DNA from: Gammaproteobacteria bacterium
GTDB lineage: Bacteria; Pseudomonadota; Gammaproteobacteria; Magnimaribacterales; TMED112
Assembly: GCA_002684055.1 (NCBI GenBank)
Contig: NYUL01000049.1
Span: 4,130 to 9,145, forward strand
Length of the DNA: 5,016 nt
Direction: 5' to 3'
This document shows positions 1 through 5,016 of the stretch, piece after piece. The notes beneath the pieces are model-generated. The model was given only the letters and a program-made list of their open reading frames with translations. It searched no databases and had not been told where the DNA came from. The position numbers were made by a program, and so were the translations under genes. Each line of letters starts with the position of its first letter. The first letter of the stretch is position 1.

Positions 1-347
1 TAAAGGATGATGATTTAGGAGATCCTTTGATCAATGATAATCACATAATAGCCTTTAAATGGGGCACTCTCAAAGAAATAGAAACCATGAAAGAAATGAC
101 ACTAAAAATTAACAAACTTCTATATAAAAAATTTTCTCAGGTAGGACTTATTCTGGTTGACTATAAGGTTGAGTTTGGGAGAAAGGGAGACACTATTATT
201 TTGGGCGATGAATTTACTCCTGATGGATGTAGAATTTGGGATCAAGAGACTGGAGAGAGCTTAGATAAAGATAGATTTAGGCAAGATTTAGGTGATGTTG
301 TTCAGTCTTATCAAATTGTTGCACACAAGCTTGGAATTAGTATTTAA
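1..347 (+). CDS. purC: Phosphoribosylaminoimidazole-succinocarboxamide synthase (SAICAR synthetase), C-terminal part
   Basis: PurC joins aspartate to CAIR in an ATP-dependent step of purine synthesis in the cytoplasm. Only the last ~115 residues are present. The frame is open at the left edge (first full codon at base 3), so the in-frame TTG at 27 is an internal Leu and not the start. The visible part aligns with the end of E. coli PurC: a helix ending in METMKEMT-like sequence (E. coli LARMKELT), then the family signature LILVDYKVEFG, then LGDEFTPDGCRIWD and LDKDRFRQDLGD. These correspond to the conserved LILVDFKLEFG, LGDEFSPDGSRLWD and MDKDRFRQSLGG and include the acidic nucleotide/metal-binding region. 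The C terminus (HKLGISI) ends where the family ends. The next gene, iscS, is functionally unrelated and lies 39 nt downstream. No terminator hairpin is visible between them, so read-through into iscS is possible. Confidence 0.95.
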   Translation, partial: KDDDLGDPLINDNHIIAFKWGTLKEIETMKEMTLKINKLLYKKFSQVGLILVDYKVEFGRKGDTIILGDEFTPDGCRIWDQETGESLDKDRFRQDLGDVVQSYQIVAHKLGISI

Positions 348-386
348 ATATTAGTCTAAGACCCCACATTAACTTATAATTAGATT
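348..386 (+). promoter_or_regulatory. Candidate promoter upstream of iscS (TATAAT -10 box)
   Basis: This is the longest non-coding stretch in the window. It contains a perfect TATAAT at 375-380. At 17-18 nt spacing the -35 position (351-357) holds only TTAGTC/TAGTCT, a weak match to TTGACA. Transcription from this -10 box would begin about 6-7 nt downstream, at or next to the iscS ATG (387), leaving little or no leader. A small perfect inverted repeat, GTCT-A-AGAC, lies at 354-362 and could be a half-site or chance. I cannot match the region convincingly to IscR type 1 or type 2 operator consensus sequences. In AT-rich DNA a TATAAT can arise by chance, so this is a suggestion based on position (the only gap before the isc genes). 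Confidence 0.4.
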
Positions 387-1604
387 ATGAATAAAAACCT
401 AGTATATTTTGATTATGCCGCTACTTGTCCGGTTGATCCAAGAGTTGCAGCTAAAATGCAGGATTGCCTTTTAATTGATGGTACTTTTGGTAATCCAGCA
501 TCGAGATCCCATGAGTTTGGTTGGAAAGCTGATGAAGCAGTTGAAAAAGCTAGGCTGCATGTTGCAAACCTTGTAAAAGCAGACTCAAGAGAAATAGTGT
601 GGACATCCGGAGCAACAGAATCAGATAATTTAGCCATTAAGGGAGCTGCTAGATTCTACAAAGATAGAGGCAACCATATAATTACATCAAAAATAGAACA
701 TAAAGCTGTTCTCGACCCATGCAGACAGCTTGAGAGAGAAGGGTTCGAAGTTACTTATTTAGATCCTGATGAAAACGGAGTAATCACTCTAGAGAATATT
801 CAAAAACACGTCAAAGAAACAACAATCCTTCTTTCAATTATGCATATTAACAACGAGTTAGGCGCTGTAAATGACATTGAAAAGATAGGCAAATACACTC
901 GCGAAAACAACATTATTTTTCATGTAGATGCGGCACAAAGCACAGGCAAGCTTCCCATCAATTTATCACAATTAGATGTAGATTTAATGTCATTTTCTGG
1001 TCATAAAACATATGCTCCTAAAGGTATCGGTGCACTATATGTCCGAAGAAAGCCAAGAGTTAGGCTCGAAGCATTAATACATGGTGGCGGACATGAAAGA
1101 GGGTTTAGAGCAGGTACATTACCAACTCATCAAATTGTTGGTATGGGCGAGGCATACCGAATTGCAGCCGAAGAGATGGAGCAAGATAATAAAAAGATTG
1201 CAAAATTAGCTGAAATTTTTTGGAAAGAGGTTTCTGGTATAGAAGAAATCTACCTTAACGGAAGCTTCAAAAATAAAGTACCAAATATTACAAATATTAG
1301 TTTTGCTTACATAGAGGGAGAATCTTTAATTATGGCATTGAAAGATGTTGCTGTTTCCTCAGGTTCTGCATGTACTTCGGCCAGTTTAGAGCCATCTTAT
1401 GTCTTACGAGCTCTTGGTAGAGCAGATGAACTTGCGCATAGCTCTATTAGATTCTCATTTGGAAGGTTTACAACAGAAAAAGAAGTTAAAATGGTTGCTG
1501 AGACAACAAAAAAAGTTGTTCATCAACTTCGAGAGTTATCACCGCTTTGGGATATGTACAAAGATGGTGTAGACCTTGAAAAAGTGGAGTGGGTAACCCA
1601 TTAA
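387..1604 (+). CDS. iscS: Cysteine desulfurase IscS
   Basis: A PLP-dependent enzyme that converts L-cysteine to L-alanine and passes the persulfide sulfur to IscU and other acceptors such as tRNA thiolation enzymes. It has 405 residues against 404 in E. coli and is collinear throughout. Visible landmarks are the N-terminal FDYAATCPVDPRV (E. coli DYSATTPVD), SGATESDN at 74-81, His105 (stacks on PLP), NNE at 155-157, Asp181 and Gln184 in HVDAAQS, and the PLP-binding Lys207 in SFSGHK. The catalytic loop SSGSACTSASLEPS carries Cys329, and the C-terminal end SPLWDMYKDGVDLEKVEW belongs to the region that docks partner proteins. All catalytic residues are intact, so it is an IscS/group I enzyme and not SufS or NifS. 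The ATG at 387 gives the family-standard N terminus, but no Shine-Dalgarno is visible before it. It is first in the isc cluster, where iscR would normally precede it; purC is found instead. The iscU start lies 6 nt after its stop. Confidence 0.98.
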   Translation: MNKNLVYFDYAATCPVDPRVAAKMQDCLLIDGTFGNPASRSHEFGWKADEAVEKARLHVANLVKADSREIVWTSGATESDNLAIKGAARFYKDRGNHIITSKIEHKAVLDPCRQLEREGFEVTYLDPDENGVITLENIQKHVKETTILLSIMHINNELGAVNDIEKIGKYTRENNIIFHVDAAQSTGKLPINLSQLDVDLMSFSGHKTYAPKGIGALYVRRKPRVRLEALIHGGGHERGFRAGTLPTHQIVGMGEAYRIAAEEMEQDNKKIAKLAEIFWKEVSGIEEIYLNGSFKNKVPNITNISFAYIEGESLIMALKDVAVSSGSACTSASLEPSYVLRALGRADELAHSSIRFSFGRFTTEKEVKMVAETTKKVVHQLRELSPLWDMYKDGVDLEKVEWVTH

Positions 1605-1610
1605 TAAGAT

Positions 1611-2006
1611 ATGTATTCTAGAAAAGTAATTCAAAAATTCGAAGAGACACTGAATAACCCTTCGGCTCATAATGTTGGTCGAATGGATGCAAATGCCAAA
1701 AATGTTGGAACAGGCATGGTCGGTGCCCCAGCATGTGGTGATGTTATGAGGCTTCAAATTGAGGTTGATGATCAAAATATAATCACAGATTGTAAATTCA
1801 AAACTTATGGCTGTGGTTCAGCAATTGCATCAAGTCAGCAAATGATTGAAATGTTAATTGGAAAAACACTAGAAGAAGCAAAAAATATTAAAGATAGAGA
1901 GATTGCTGATCTACTTGAATTACCATCAATTAAAGTGCACTGCAGTGTACTGGCTGAAGATAGTATAAAAAAAGCAATAGCGGATTATGAATCCAAAAAA
2001 GCATAA
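1611..2006 (+). CDS. iscU: Iron-sulfur cluster assembly scaffold IscU
   Basis: IscU is the scaffold on which [2Fe-2S] clusters are built from IscS sulfur, iron and ferredoxin electrons. It has 131 residues against 128 in E. coli. The ligands are all present: Cys42 and Asp44 in GAPACGD, Cys68 in TYGCGSAIASS, and His110-Cys111 in KVHCS. Two differences stand out. The normally invariant HscA-binding motif LPPVK reads LPSIK (104-108, bases 1920-1934). The N-terminal segment between helix 1 and NVG (FEETLNNPSAHNVG) is four residues longer than E. coli YENPRNVG. Val113 occupies the position equivalent to the yeast Isu1 Met that is mutated in frataxin-bypass suppressors; bacteria commonly carry Ile there. 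The hscB/hscA genes that would serve this motif are absent from the cluster. The gene overlaps iscA by 20 nt, consistent with translational coupling. The function is secure; independence from HscA is inference. Confidence 0.97.
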   Translation: MYSRKVIQKFEETLNNPSAHNVGRMDANAKNVGTGMVGAPACGDVMRLQIEVDDQNIITDCKFKTYGCGSAIASSQQMIEMLIGKTLEEAKNIKDREIADLLELPSIKVHCSVLAEDSIKKAIADYESKKA

Positions 2007-2397
2007 GCCTGAACTCCTAAATTTTACAACCAAGGCCTTAGCCCATTTTAAACATATGGTATCAATGCAAGGTAAAGAAAATAAAGTAAAATTGGGCGTT
2101 AAAAAAATGGGCTGTAATGGGTATGCATATTTTTTTGAATTTACTAGCAGATCAAATAAATCAGATCATAGAGTTTGTGTTGATGACATAGATTTTTATA
2201 TACCATCAGATTCAGTAGAAATAATTAAAGGTAGTCAAGTTGATTTTACAATTGAAGGATTAAACCAAGGAATAAAATTCATAAATCCAAACGCGAGCGC
2301 AGTTTGCGGTTGTGGAGAGAGTTTTACCGTTAGAGACGAAGAATTTTCAACTGAAGCTACATCTGCTCAAAAAAAAATTAAAAATATTGCCACATGA
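1987..2397 (+). CDS. iscA: A-type iron-sulfur carrier protein IscA, with C-terminal extension
   Basis: A-type carriers receive Fe-S clusters from IscU, or bind iron, and deliver clusters to apo-proteins. The three ligand cysteines are Cys43 (KMGCNGYAYFFEF, like E. coli SGCSGMAYVLEF) and Cys107/Cys109 in VCGCGESF, with the same 64-residue spacing as E. coli Cys35-Cys99. GLNQGIKFINPNA is the conserved strand before the CGCG motif. The CGCGESF ending favours IscA (or SufA) over ErpA (CGCGSSF). At 136 residues it is longer than E. coli IscA (107). About 8 residues are extra at the N terminus, where the ATG at 1987 inside iscU is the only suitable start. About 20 more follow CGCGESFTV as a polar, linker-like tail (RDEEFSTEATSAQKK...). 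That tail runs into a nine-A tract (2369-2377) and overlaps the start of fdx in another frame. A one-base shift there would fuse the protein to ferredoxin, so the annotated C terminus may not be the real one. Confidence 0.93.
   Translation: MNPKKHKPELLNFTTKALAHFKHMVSMQGKENKVKLGVKKMGCNGYAYFFEFTSRSNKSDHRVCVDDIDFYIPSDSVEIIKGSQVDFTIEGLNQGIKFINPNASAVCGCGESFTVRDEEFSTEATSAQKKIKNIAT
2369..2377 (+). other. Nine-A homopolymer at the iscA/fdx junction (possible slippage or frameshift site)
   Basis: Nine consecutive A residues lie at the end of iscA, read in the iscA frame as CAA AAA AAA ATT. Skipping one A changes the reading to CAA AAA AAA TTA AAA ATA TTG, which is exactly the ferredoxin frame. It gives a continuous IscA-linker-Fdx product of 239 residues (128 from iscA, 111 from the fdx frame). 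Long A runs are known sites of transcriptional slippage in bacteria and also of homopolymer sequencing errors. The sequence alone cannot separate these two explanations. Confidence 0.5.
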
Positions 2398-2707
2398 AGT
2401 CATCTGTCCAGATGGTCTCACTATAGAAATGAATGATAATGAAACTATTCTCGATGCTTGTTTAAGGAATGGTATCAATCTTGAACATGCATGCGAAAAA
2501 GCATGTGCATGCACTACCTGTCATGTGATAGTTAAAGAAGGTTTCGATAATCTAGAAGATGCAAGTGATGATGAGGAAGATCTCCTTGATAAAGCATGGG
2601 GTCTTGAATCAAATTCTAGGCTCAGTTGCCAAGTTTATCCTGTAGAAAATATGACGGTAATTGAAATACCAAAATATACTATTAACCAAGTTTCTGAGTT
2701 AACATAA
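2387..2707 (+). CDS. fdx: [2Fe-2S] ferredoxin, ISC (adrenodoxin) type
   Basis: ISC ferredoxin supplies electrons for cluster assembly on IscU. The match to E. coli Fdx is strong: PHEVICPDG, ETILDACLRNGI, then the cluster loop EHACEKACACTTC with ligands spaced C-x5-C-x2-C. These are followed by the acidic IscS-binding helix region (NLEDASDDEEDLLDKAWGLE), the fourth ligand Cys in SRLSCQVYP, and the C-terminal IPKYTINQ. The start is unresolved. This frame has no ATG. The TTG at 2387, used here, gives 106 residues (E. coli 111) but drops the first beta strand, whose equivalent (KKLKIL; E. coli PKIVIL) is encoded in the same frame just upstream. A GTG at 2312 and a CTG at 2363 are further options, and none has a Shine-Dalgarno. 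The missing start and the preserved strand fit an in-frame join to iscA through the A run at 2369. In relatives hscB and hscA lie between iscA and fdx; here they are absent. Confidence 0.93.
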   Translation: MPHEVICPDGLTIEMNDNETILDACLRNGINLEHACEKACACTTCHVIVKEGFDNLEDASDDEEDLLDKAWGLESNSRLSCQVYPVENMTVIEIPKYTINQVSELT

Positions 2708-2709
2708 CA

Positions 2710-2907
2710 ATGCTTAAGTGGGTAGATACTCTTGATATTGCGATTGAATTGTCTGATAAATATCCTGATGAAGATCCTCAATGGATAAATTTCGTAGATC
2801 TTAGAAATCTCGTTTTAAACCTAGAGGAATTTAATGATGACCCAGAAAAAGTAAACGAAAAGATACTAGAATCAATACAACAAAATTGGATTAAGGAGAA
2901 AGATTAA
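2710..2907 (+). CDS. iscX: Fe-S cluster assembly protein IscX
   Basis: IscX (YfhJ) is a small acidic protein that binds iron and IscS, at a site overlapping that of the frataxin CyaY, and modulates the rate of cluster assembly. It has 65 residues against 66 in E. coli. It matches along its whole length: LKWVDTLDIAIELSDKYPDEDP (E. coli [22 protein letters not shown]), FVDLRNLVLNLEEFNDDP, then NEKILESIQQNWI (E. coli NEKILEAILLVWL). The ATG at 2710 is 2 nt after the fdx stop, so translation is probably coupled; no Shine-Dalgarno is visible. It holds its usual last position in the isc cluster, and its conservation shows that the cluster has lost chaperones and regulator but kept this adaptor. Its 3' end contains the ribosome binding site for ndk. 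Confidence 0.96.
   Translation: MLKWVDTLDIAIELSDKYPDEDPQWINFVDLRNLVLNLEEFNDDPEKVNEKILESIQQNWIKEKD
2893..2898 (+). promoter_or_regulatory. Shine-Dalgarno AAGGAG for ndk
   Basis: AAGGAG lies inside the last codons of iscX, 10 nt before the ndk ATG at 2909. It is the only strong, well-spaced Shine-Dalgarno in the window and supports that start. It suggests that ndk is translated independently and well, while the other genes depend on coupling or weak initiation. Confidence 0.75.
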
Positions 2908-2908
2908 A

Positions 2909-3325
2909 ATGGAAAAGACATTATCAATAATTAAGCCTGATGCTGTGGCTAAAAATGTGATTGGAAGGATCAAGCAAAGGTTTGAAGATGCTGGCCTAAA
3001 AATTATTGCATCAAAAATGATTCATTTAAGCGATGACCAAGCTAAGGGATTTTATGCTGAGCATGACGGAAAGCCATTTTTTAATGCACTAGTTGAATTT
3101 ATGACATCAGGGCCTGTTGTAGTTCAGGTTCTTGCAGGAGAAAATGCAATTACACGTAATAGAGAGCTAATGGGAAATACGAACCCTAAAGAAGCAGCTG
3201 CAGGAACTATAAGAGCAGATTTTGCAGAATCTATCGATGCAAATGCAGTACATGGGTCTGATTCTCCTTCCAGTGCTGAAAGAGAAATAAATTATTTCTT
3301 TGATAGCACAGAAATATTCAGTTAA
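2909..3325 (+). CDS. ndk: Nucleoside diphosphate kinase
   Basis: Ndk transfers the terminal phosphate from ATP to NDPs and dNDPs through a phospho-histidine, balancing nucleotide pools in the cytoplasm. It has 138 residues (E. coli 143). Landmarks are the N-terminal TLSIIKPDAV with the conserved Lys9, IGRIKQRFEDAGLKI, the Arg/nucleotide-binding MGNTNPKEAAAGTIRADF, and the active-site signature NAVHGSDSPSSAEREI with catalytic His115. It ends shortly after REINYFF, as short bacterial forms do. The start is fixed by ATG 2909 with AAGGAG upstream, 1 nt after the iscX stop. The position immediately after iscX matches the order seen in Pseudomonas and related gammaproteobacteria, so this is an inherited neighbourhood and not a rearrangement. 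Confidence 0.98.
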   Translation: MEKTLSIIKPDAVAKNVIGRIKQRFEDAGLKIIASKMIHLSDDQAKGFYAEHDGKPFFNALVEFMTSGPVVVQVLAGENAITRNRELMGNTNPKEAAAGTIRADFAESIDANAVHGSDSPSSAEREINYFFDSTEIFS

Positions 3326-3330
3326 TTAAA

Positions 3331-4428
3331 TTGGAAAATAAGCCTGTTCAGAGAAGAAAAACAAAAAAAATCTGGGTAGGTGATGTTCCAGTTGGTGGCG
3401 GCTCACCCGTATCCGTCCAATCAATGACAAACACAGAAACTACTGATGTCGCAGCTACTGTTAAGCAAGTAAATGAGCTAGAAGATGCTGGCGCCGATAT
3501 CATAAGGGTTTCCATACCAAGTATGGAGGCTGCAGAATCCTTCAAAGAAATTAAATCTAAGACTAATATTCCATTAGTCTCTGATATTCATTTCGATTAT
3601 AAAATTGCATTACAAGTACTTAAATATGGTGTCGACTGCGTCAGAATTAATCCTGGTAATATTGGTAATGAGAGAAAAATTAAAGAAGTTATTTCTGCTG
3701 CAAGAGATATGGATGTACCAATACGAATAGGCGTAAATGCTGGGTCGTTAGAAAAGGATTTACAAAAAAAATATGGTGAACCAAATGCTGATGCATTAGT
3801 TGAATCAGCAATGCGGCATGTAAATATTCTTCTAGATAATAATTATGAAAACTTTAAGTTAAGTATTAAATCCTCTGATATTTACATGGCTGTAGAAAGT
3901 TATGAAAAAATTTCTGATTTAATTGATCAACCACTTCACTTGGGCATAACGGAATCTGGTTCGCTAAAGACAGGTACTGTAAAATCATCAATTGGCTTAG
4001 GCAGTCTTCTTATGCAAGGTATAGGAGATACAGTCAGGGTATCTTTAGCATCTGATCCTGTTGATGAAGTACACGTTGCTTGGGAAATGCTCAAATCATT
4101 AAAAATAAGATCGAGGGGCGTAAAAATCGTTGCCTGCCCAAGCTGCTCAAGACAAAACTTTAAAGTTATTAATACTGTAAATAGATTAGAAAATGAACTT
4201 TCTTATTTAAAAGAAGAAGTTACTTTAGCTGTAATTGGATGTTATGTTAACGGACCAGGAGAGTCTAAAGTAGCAGATGTTGGAGTTACAGGTGCTTCAC
4301 CCAAACACCTAATCTATCTTAATGGCAAACCTGCTTACAAAGTTGAAACTAGTGAGCTAGAAAATGCTCTAATAAAAGAGGTTACAAAAATTGCTGACCA
4401 AAAAAGAAATACAATATTGAAAGGATGA
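3331..4428 (+). CDS. ispG: 4-hydroxy-3-methylbut-2-en-1-yl diphosphate synthase IspG (GcpE)
   Basis: IspG is the [4Fe-4S] enzyme that reduces methylerythritol cyclodiphosphate to HMBPP in the non-mevalonate isoprenoid pathway. It has 365 residues against 372 in E. coli. The N-terminal TIM-barrel part carries VQSMTNTETTDV, DIHFDYKIAL, VRINPGNIGN, IRIGVNAGSLEKDL, YGEPN and LHLGITESG. The C-terminal cluster domain carries the ligands Cys269 and Cys272 (ACPSCSR), Cys304 and Glu311 (GCYVNGPGES). All ligands are intact, and no large insert of the plant/Chlamydia type is present. The start is TTG at 3331, 5 nt after the ndk stop, without a Shine-Dalgarno. It gives MENKPVQRRKT, matching E. coli MHNQAPIQRRKS, and no ATG or GTG fits nearby. 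Sitting beside the isc genes, it is a direct client of the Fe-S system. Its stop overlaps the hisS start. Confidence 0.97.
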   Translation: MENKPVQRRKTKKIWVGDVPVGGGSPVSVQSMTNTETTDVAATVKQVNELEDAGADIIRVSIPSMEAAESFKEIKSKTNIPLVSDIHFDYKIALQVLKYGVDCVRINPGNIGNERKIKEVISAARDMDVPIRIGVNAGSLEKDLQKKYGEPNADALVESAMRHVNILLDNNYENFKLSIKSSDIYMAVESYEKISDLIDQPLHLGITESGSLKTGTVKSSIGLGSLLMQGIGDTVRVSLASDPVDEVHVAWEMLKSLKIRSRGVKIVACPSCSRQNFKVINTVNRLENELSYLKEEVTLAVIGCYVNGPGESKVADVGVTGASPKHLIYLNGKPAYKVETSELENALIKEVTKIADQKRNTILKG

Positions 4429-5016
4429 AAGATTTAAAGACAATAAGAGGAATGCCAGATCTCTACGATGATGATATAGAGAGGATATCCTTTGTCGAAA
4501 ATATCTGTCTTGAAGTATTTAAAAGTTTTAATTATAAAGAGTTCAGAACACCGATAATAGAAAACAAATCATTATTTCAAAGGTCTGCTGGGGAGACATC
4601 AGATATCGTTCAAAAAGAAGTCTATGAGTTTGATGATAGAAATGGAGAAACTTTGTGCTTAAGACCAGAAGGAACAGCTGGACTTGTCAGAGCCTTGATC
4701 ACTAATGGTCTATTGAGTGAAGAAATTAAGAAGTTTTTTTATTTAGGTCCAATGTTCAGGTACGAAAGACCACAAAAAGGAAGAAAAAGACAATTTTTTC
4801 AAGCAGGGGTTGAGCTTATTGGGGAAGGATCCTCAAAAAGTGATGTTGAAATAATCTTAGTTGGAAAAACAATCCTAGAAAAGCTAGGCGTTGATTTTTC
4901 GCTGGAAATTAACTACCTAGGCGGAGAAGAATCTCTAAATTCATATAGAACTTACCTGAGAGAGTTTCTTCAAGTTAATAAGGATAGTTTTGAAGAGAAA
5001 TTATATTCAAGACTTC
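4425..5016 (+). CDS. hisS: Histidine--tRNA ligase (HisRS), N-terminal part
   Basis: HisRS charges tRNA-His with histidine. The gene runs off the right edge after 197 complete codons (the family is ~420). The ATG at 4425 overlaps the ispG stop (ATGA), a standard coupling arrangement; an AAAGG sits directly in front but too close to be an ideal Shine-Dalgarno. The translation begins MKDLKTIRGMPDLYDDD, matching the usual N terminus with RGM-D. It continues with the class II motif 1 region (YKEFRTPIIENKSLFQRSAGE), LCLRPEGTAGLVRA (ATP/His site), and motif 2 in MFRYERPQKGRKRQFFQAGVE (residues 110-130), close to E. coli MFRHERPQKGRYRQF. The second histidine-specific motif and the anticodon domain lie beyond the window. 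ispG-hisS adjacency is the usual gammaproteobacterial order. Confidence 0.96.
   Translation, partial: MKDLKTIRGMPDLYDDDIERISFVENICLEVFKSFNYKEFRTPIIENKSLFQRSAGETSDIVQKEVYEFDDRNGETLCLRPEGTAGLVRALITNGLLSEEIKKFFYLGPMFRYERPQKGRKRQFFQAGVELIGEGSSKSDVEIILVGKTILEKLGVDFSLEINYLGGEESLNSYRTYLREFLQVNKDSFEEKLYSRL

Noticed and set aside
27..347. A complete small 106-aa gene starting at TTG 27
   Set aside because: The frame is open to the window edge and the residues before 27 also align with PurC, so this is the 3' part of purC and not a separate gene.
413..637. 74-aa open frame on the - strand inside iscS
   Set aside because: It lies entirely within the highly conserved iscS coding region, and its translation resembles no family; it is a shadow frame.
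1590..1600. TGGGT-A-ACCCA inverted repeat at the end of iscS
   Set aside because: It encodes the conserved C-terminal EWVTH, has almost no loop and no T-run, so neither a terminator nor a clear regulatory site is supported.
1539..1775. 78-aa open frame on the - strand across the iscS/iscU boundary
   Set aside because: Both overlapped genes are certain and conserved, and the translation is low in recognisable motifs.
2487..2514. Repeated GCATGC-like blocks able to form a short hairpin around GAAAAA
   Set aside because: The bases encode the invariant ferredoxin cluster loop HACEKACAC, and the repeated GCA/TGC/TGT codons explain the pattern.
3348..3545. 65-aa open frame on the - strand inside ispG
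   Set aside because: It is antisense to the conserved IspG N-terminal domain with no independent support.
1..5016. CRISPR arrays, insertion sequences, tRNA or rRNA genes
   Set aside because: No repeat arrays, transposase motifs, terminal repeats or RNA gene signatures are visible; the window is almost entirely housekeeping coding sequence.

Overview
This is an AT-rich, very gene-dense bacterial segment in which every gene lies on the + strand. The encoded proteins match gammaproteobacterial housekeeping families closely, for example E. coli-like IscS, IscU, Fdx, IscX, Ndk, IspG and HisS. Together with the low GC content, gaps of 0-39 nt and overlapping genes, this suggests a streamlined, probably aquatic or marine, gammaproteobacterium. 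The genus cannot be named from the sequence alone.

Layout: the 3' end of purC (purine synthesis, 1-347); a 39-nt gap with a plausible promoter; then iscS (387-1604), iscU (1611-2006), iscA (1987-2397), fdx (about 2387-2707), iscX (2710-2907), ndk (2909-3325), ispG (3331-4428) and the 5' part of hisS (4425 to the window end). From iscS onward no gap exceeds about 6 nt, no terminator is visible, and several genes overlap, so this is most likely one transcript. No stretch longer than 39 nt is non-coding.

The first five genes after purC form a reduced ISC iron-sulfur cluster assembly system. IscS supplies sulfur, IscU is the scaffold, IscA is an A-type carrier, Fdx supplies electrons, and IscX is a small IscS-binding adaptor. 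Compared with the usual gammaproteobacterial order iscR-iscS-iscU-iscA-hscB-hscA-fdx-iscX, the regulator iscR and the chaperone pair hscB-hscA are missing. The downstream genes follow the known neighbourhood (ndk ... ispG-hisS), but the usual rlmN, pilF and rodZ are absent. IspG is itself a [4Fe-4S] enzyme of isoprenoid synthesis and so a client of the machinery.

Three points deserve a second look. First, the HscA recognition motif of IscU, normally LPPVK, reads LPSIK here, in a locus that has lost hscBA. Second, the iscA/fdx junction carries a run of nine A residues. There IscA has an unusual C-terminal tail and fdx has no good start codon, and a one-base shift in the run would join the two into a single 239-residue IscA-ferredoxin protein. 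Third, the only convincing -10 box upstream of iscS would start transcription at or next to the iscS ATG, suggesting a leaderless message.
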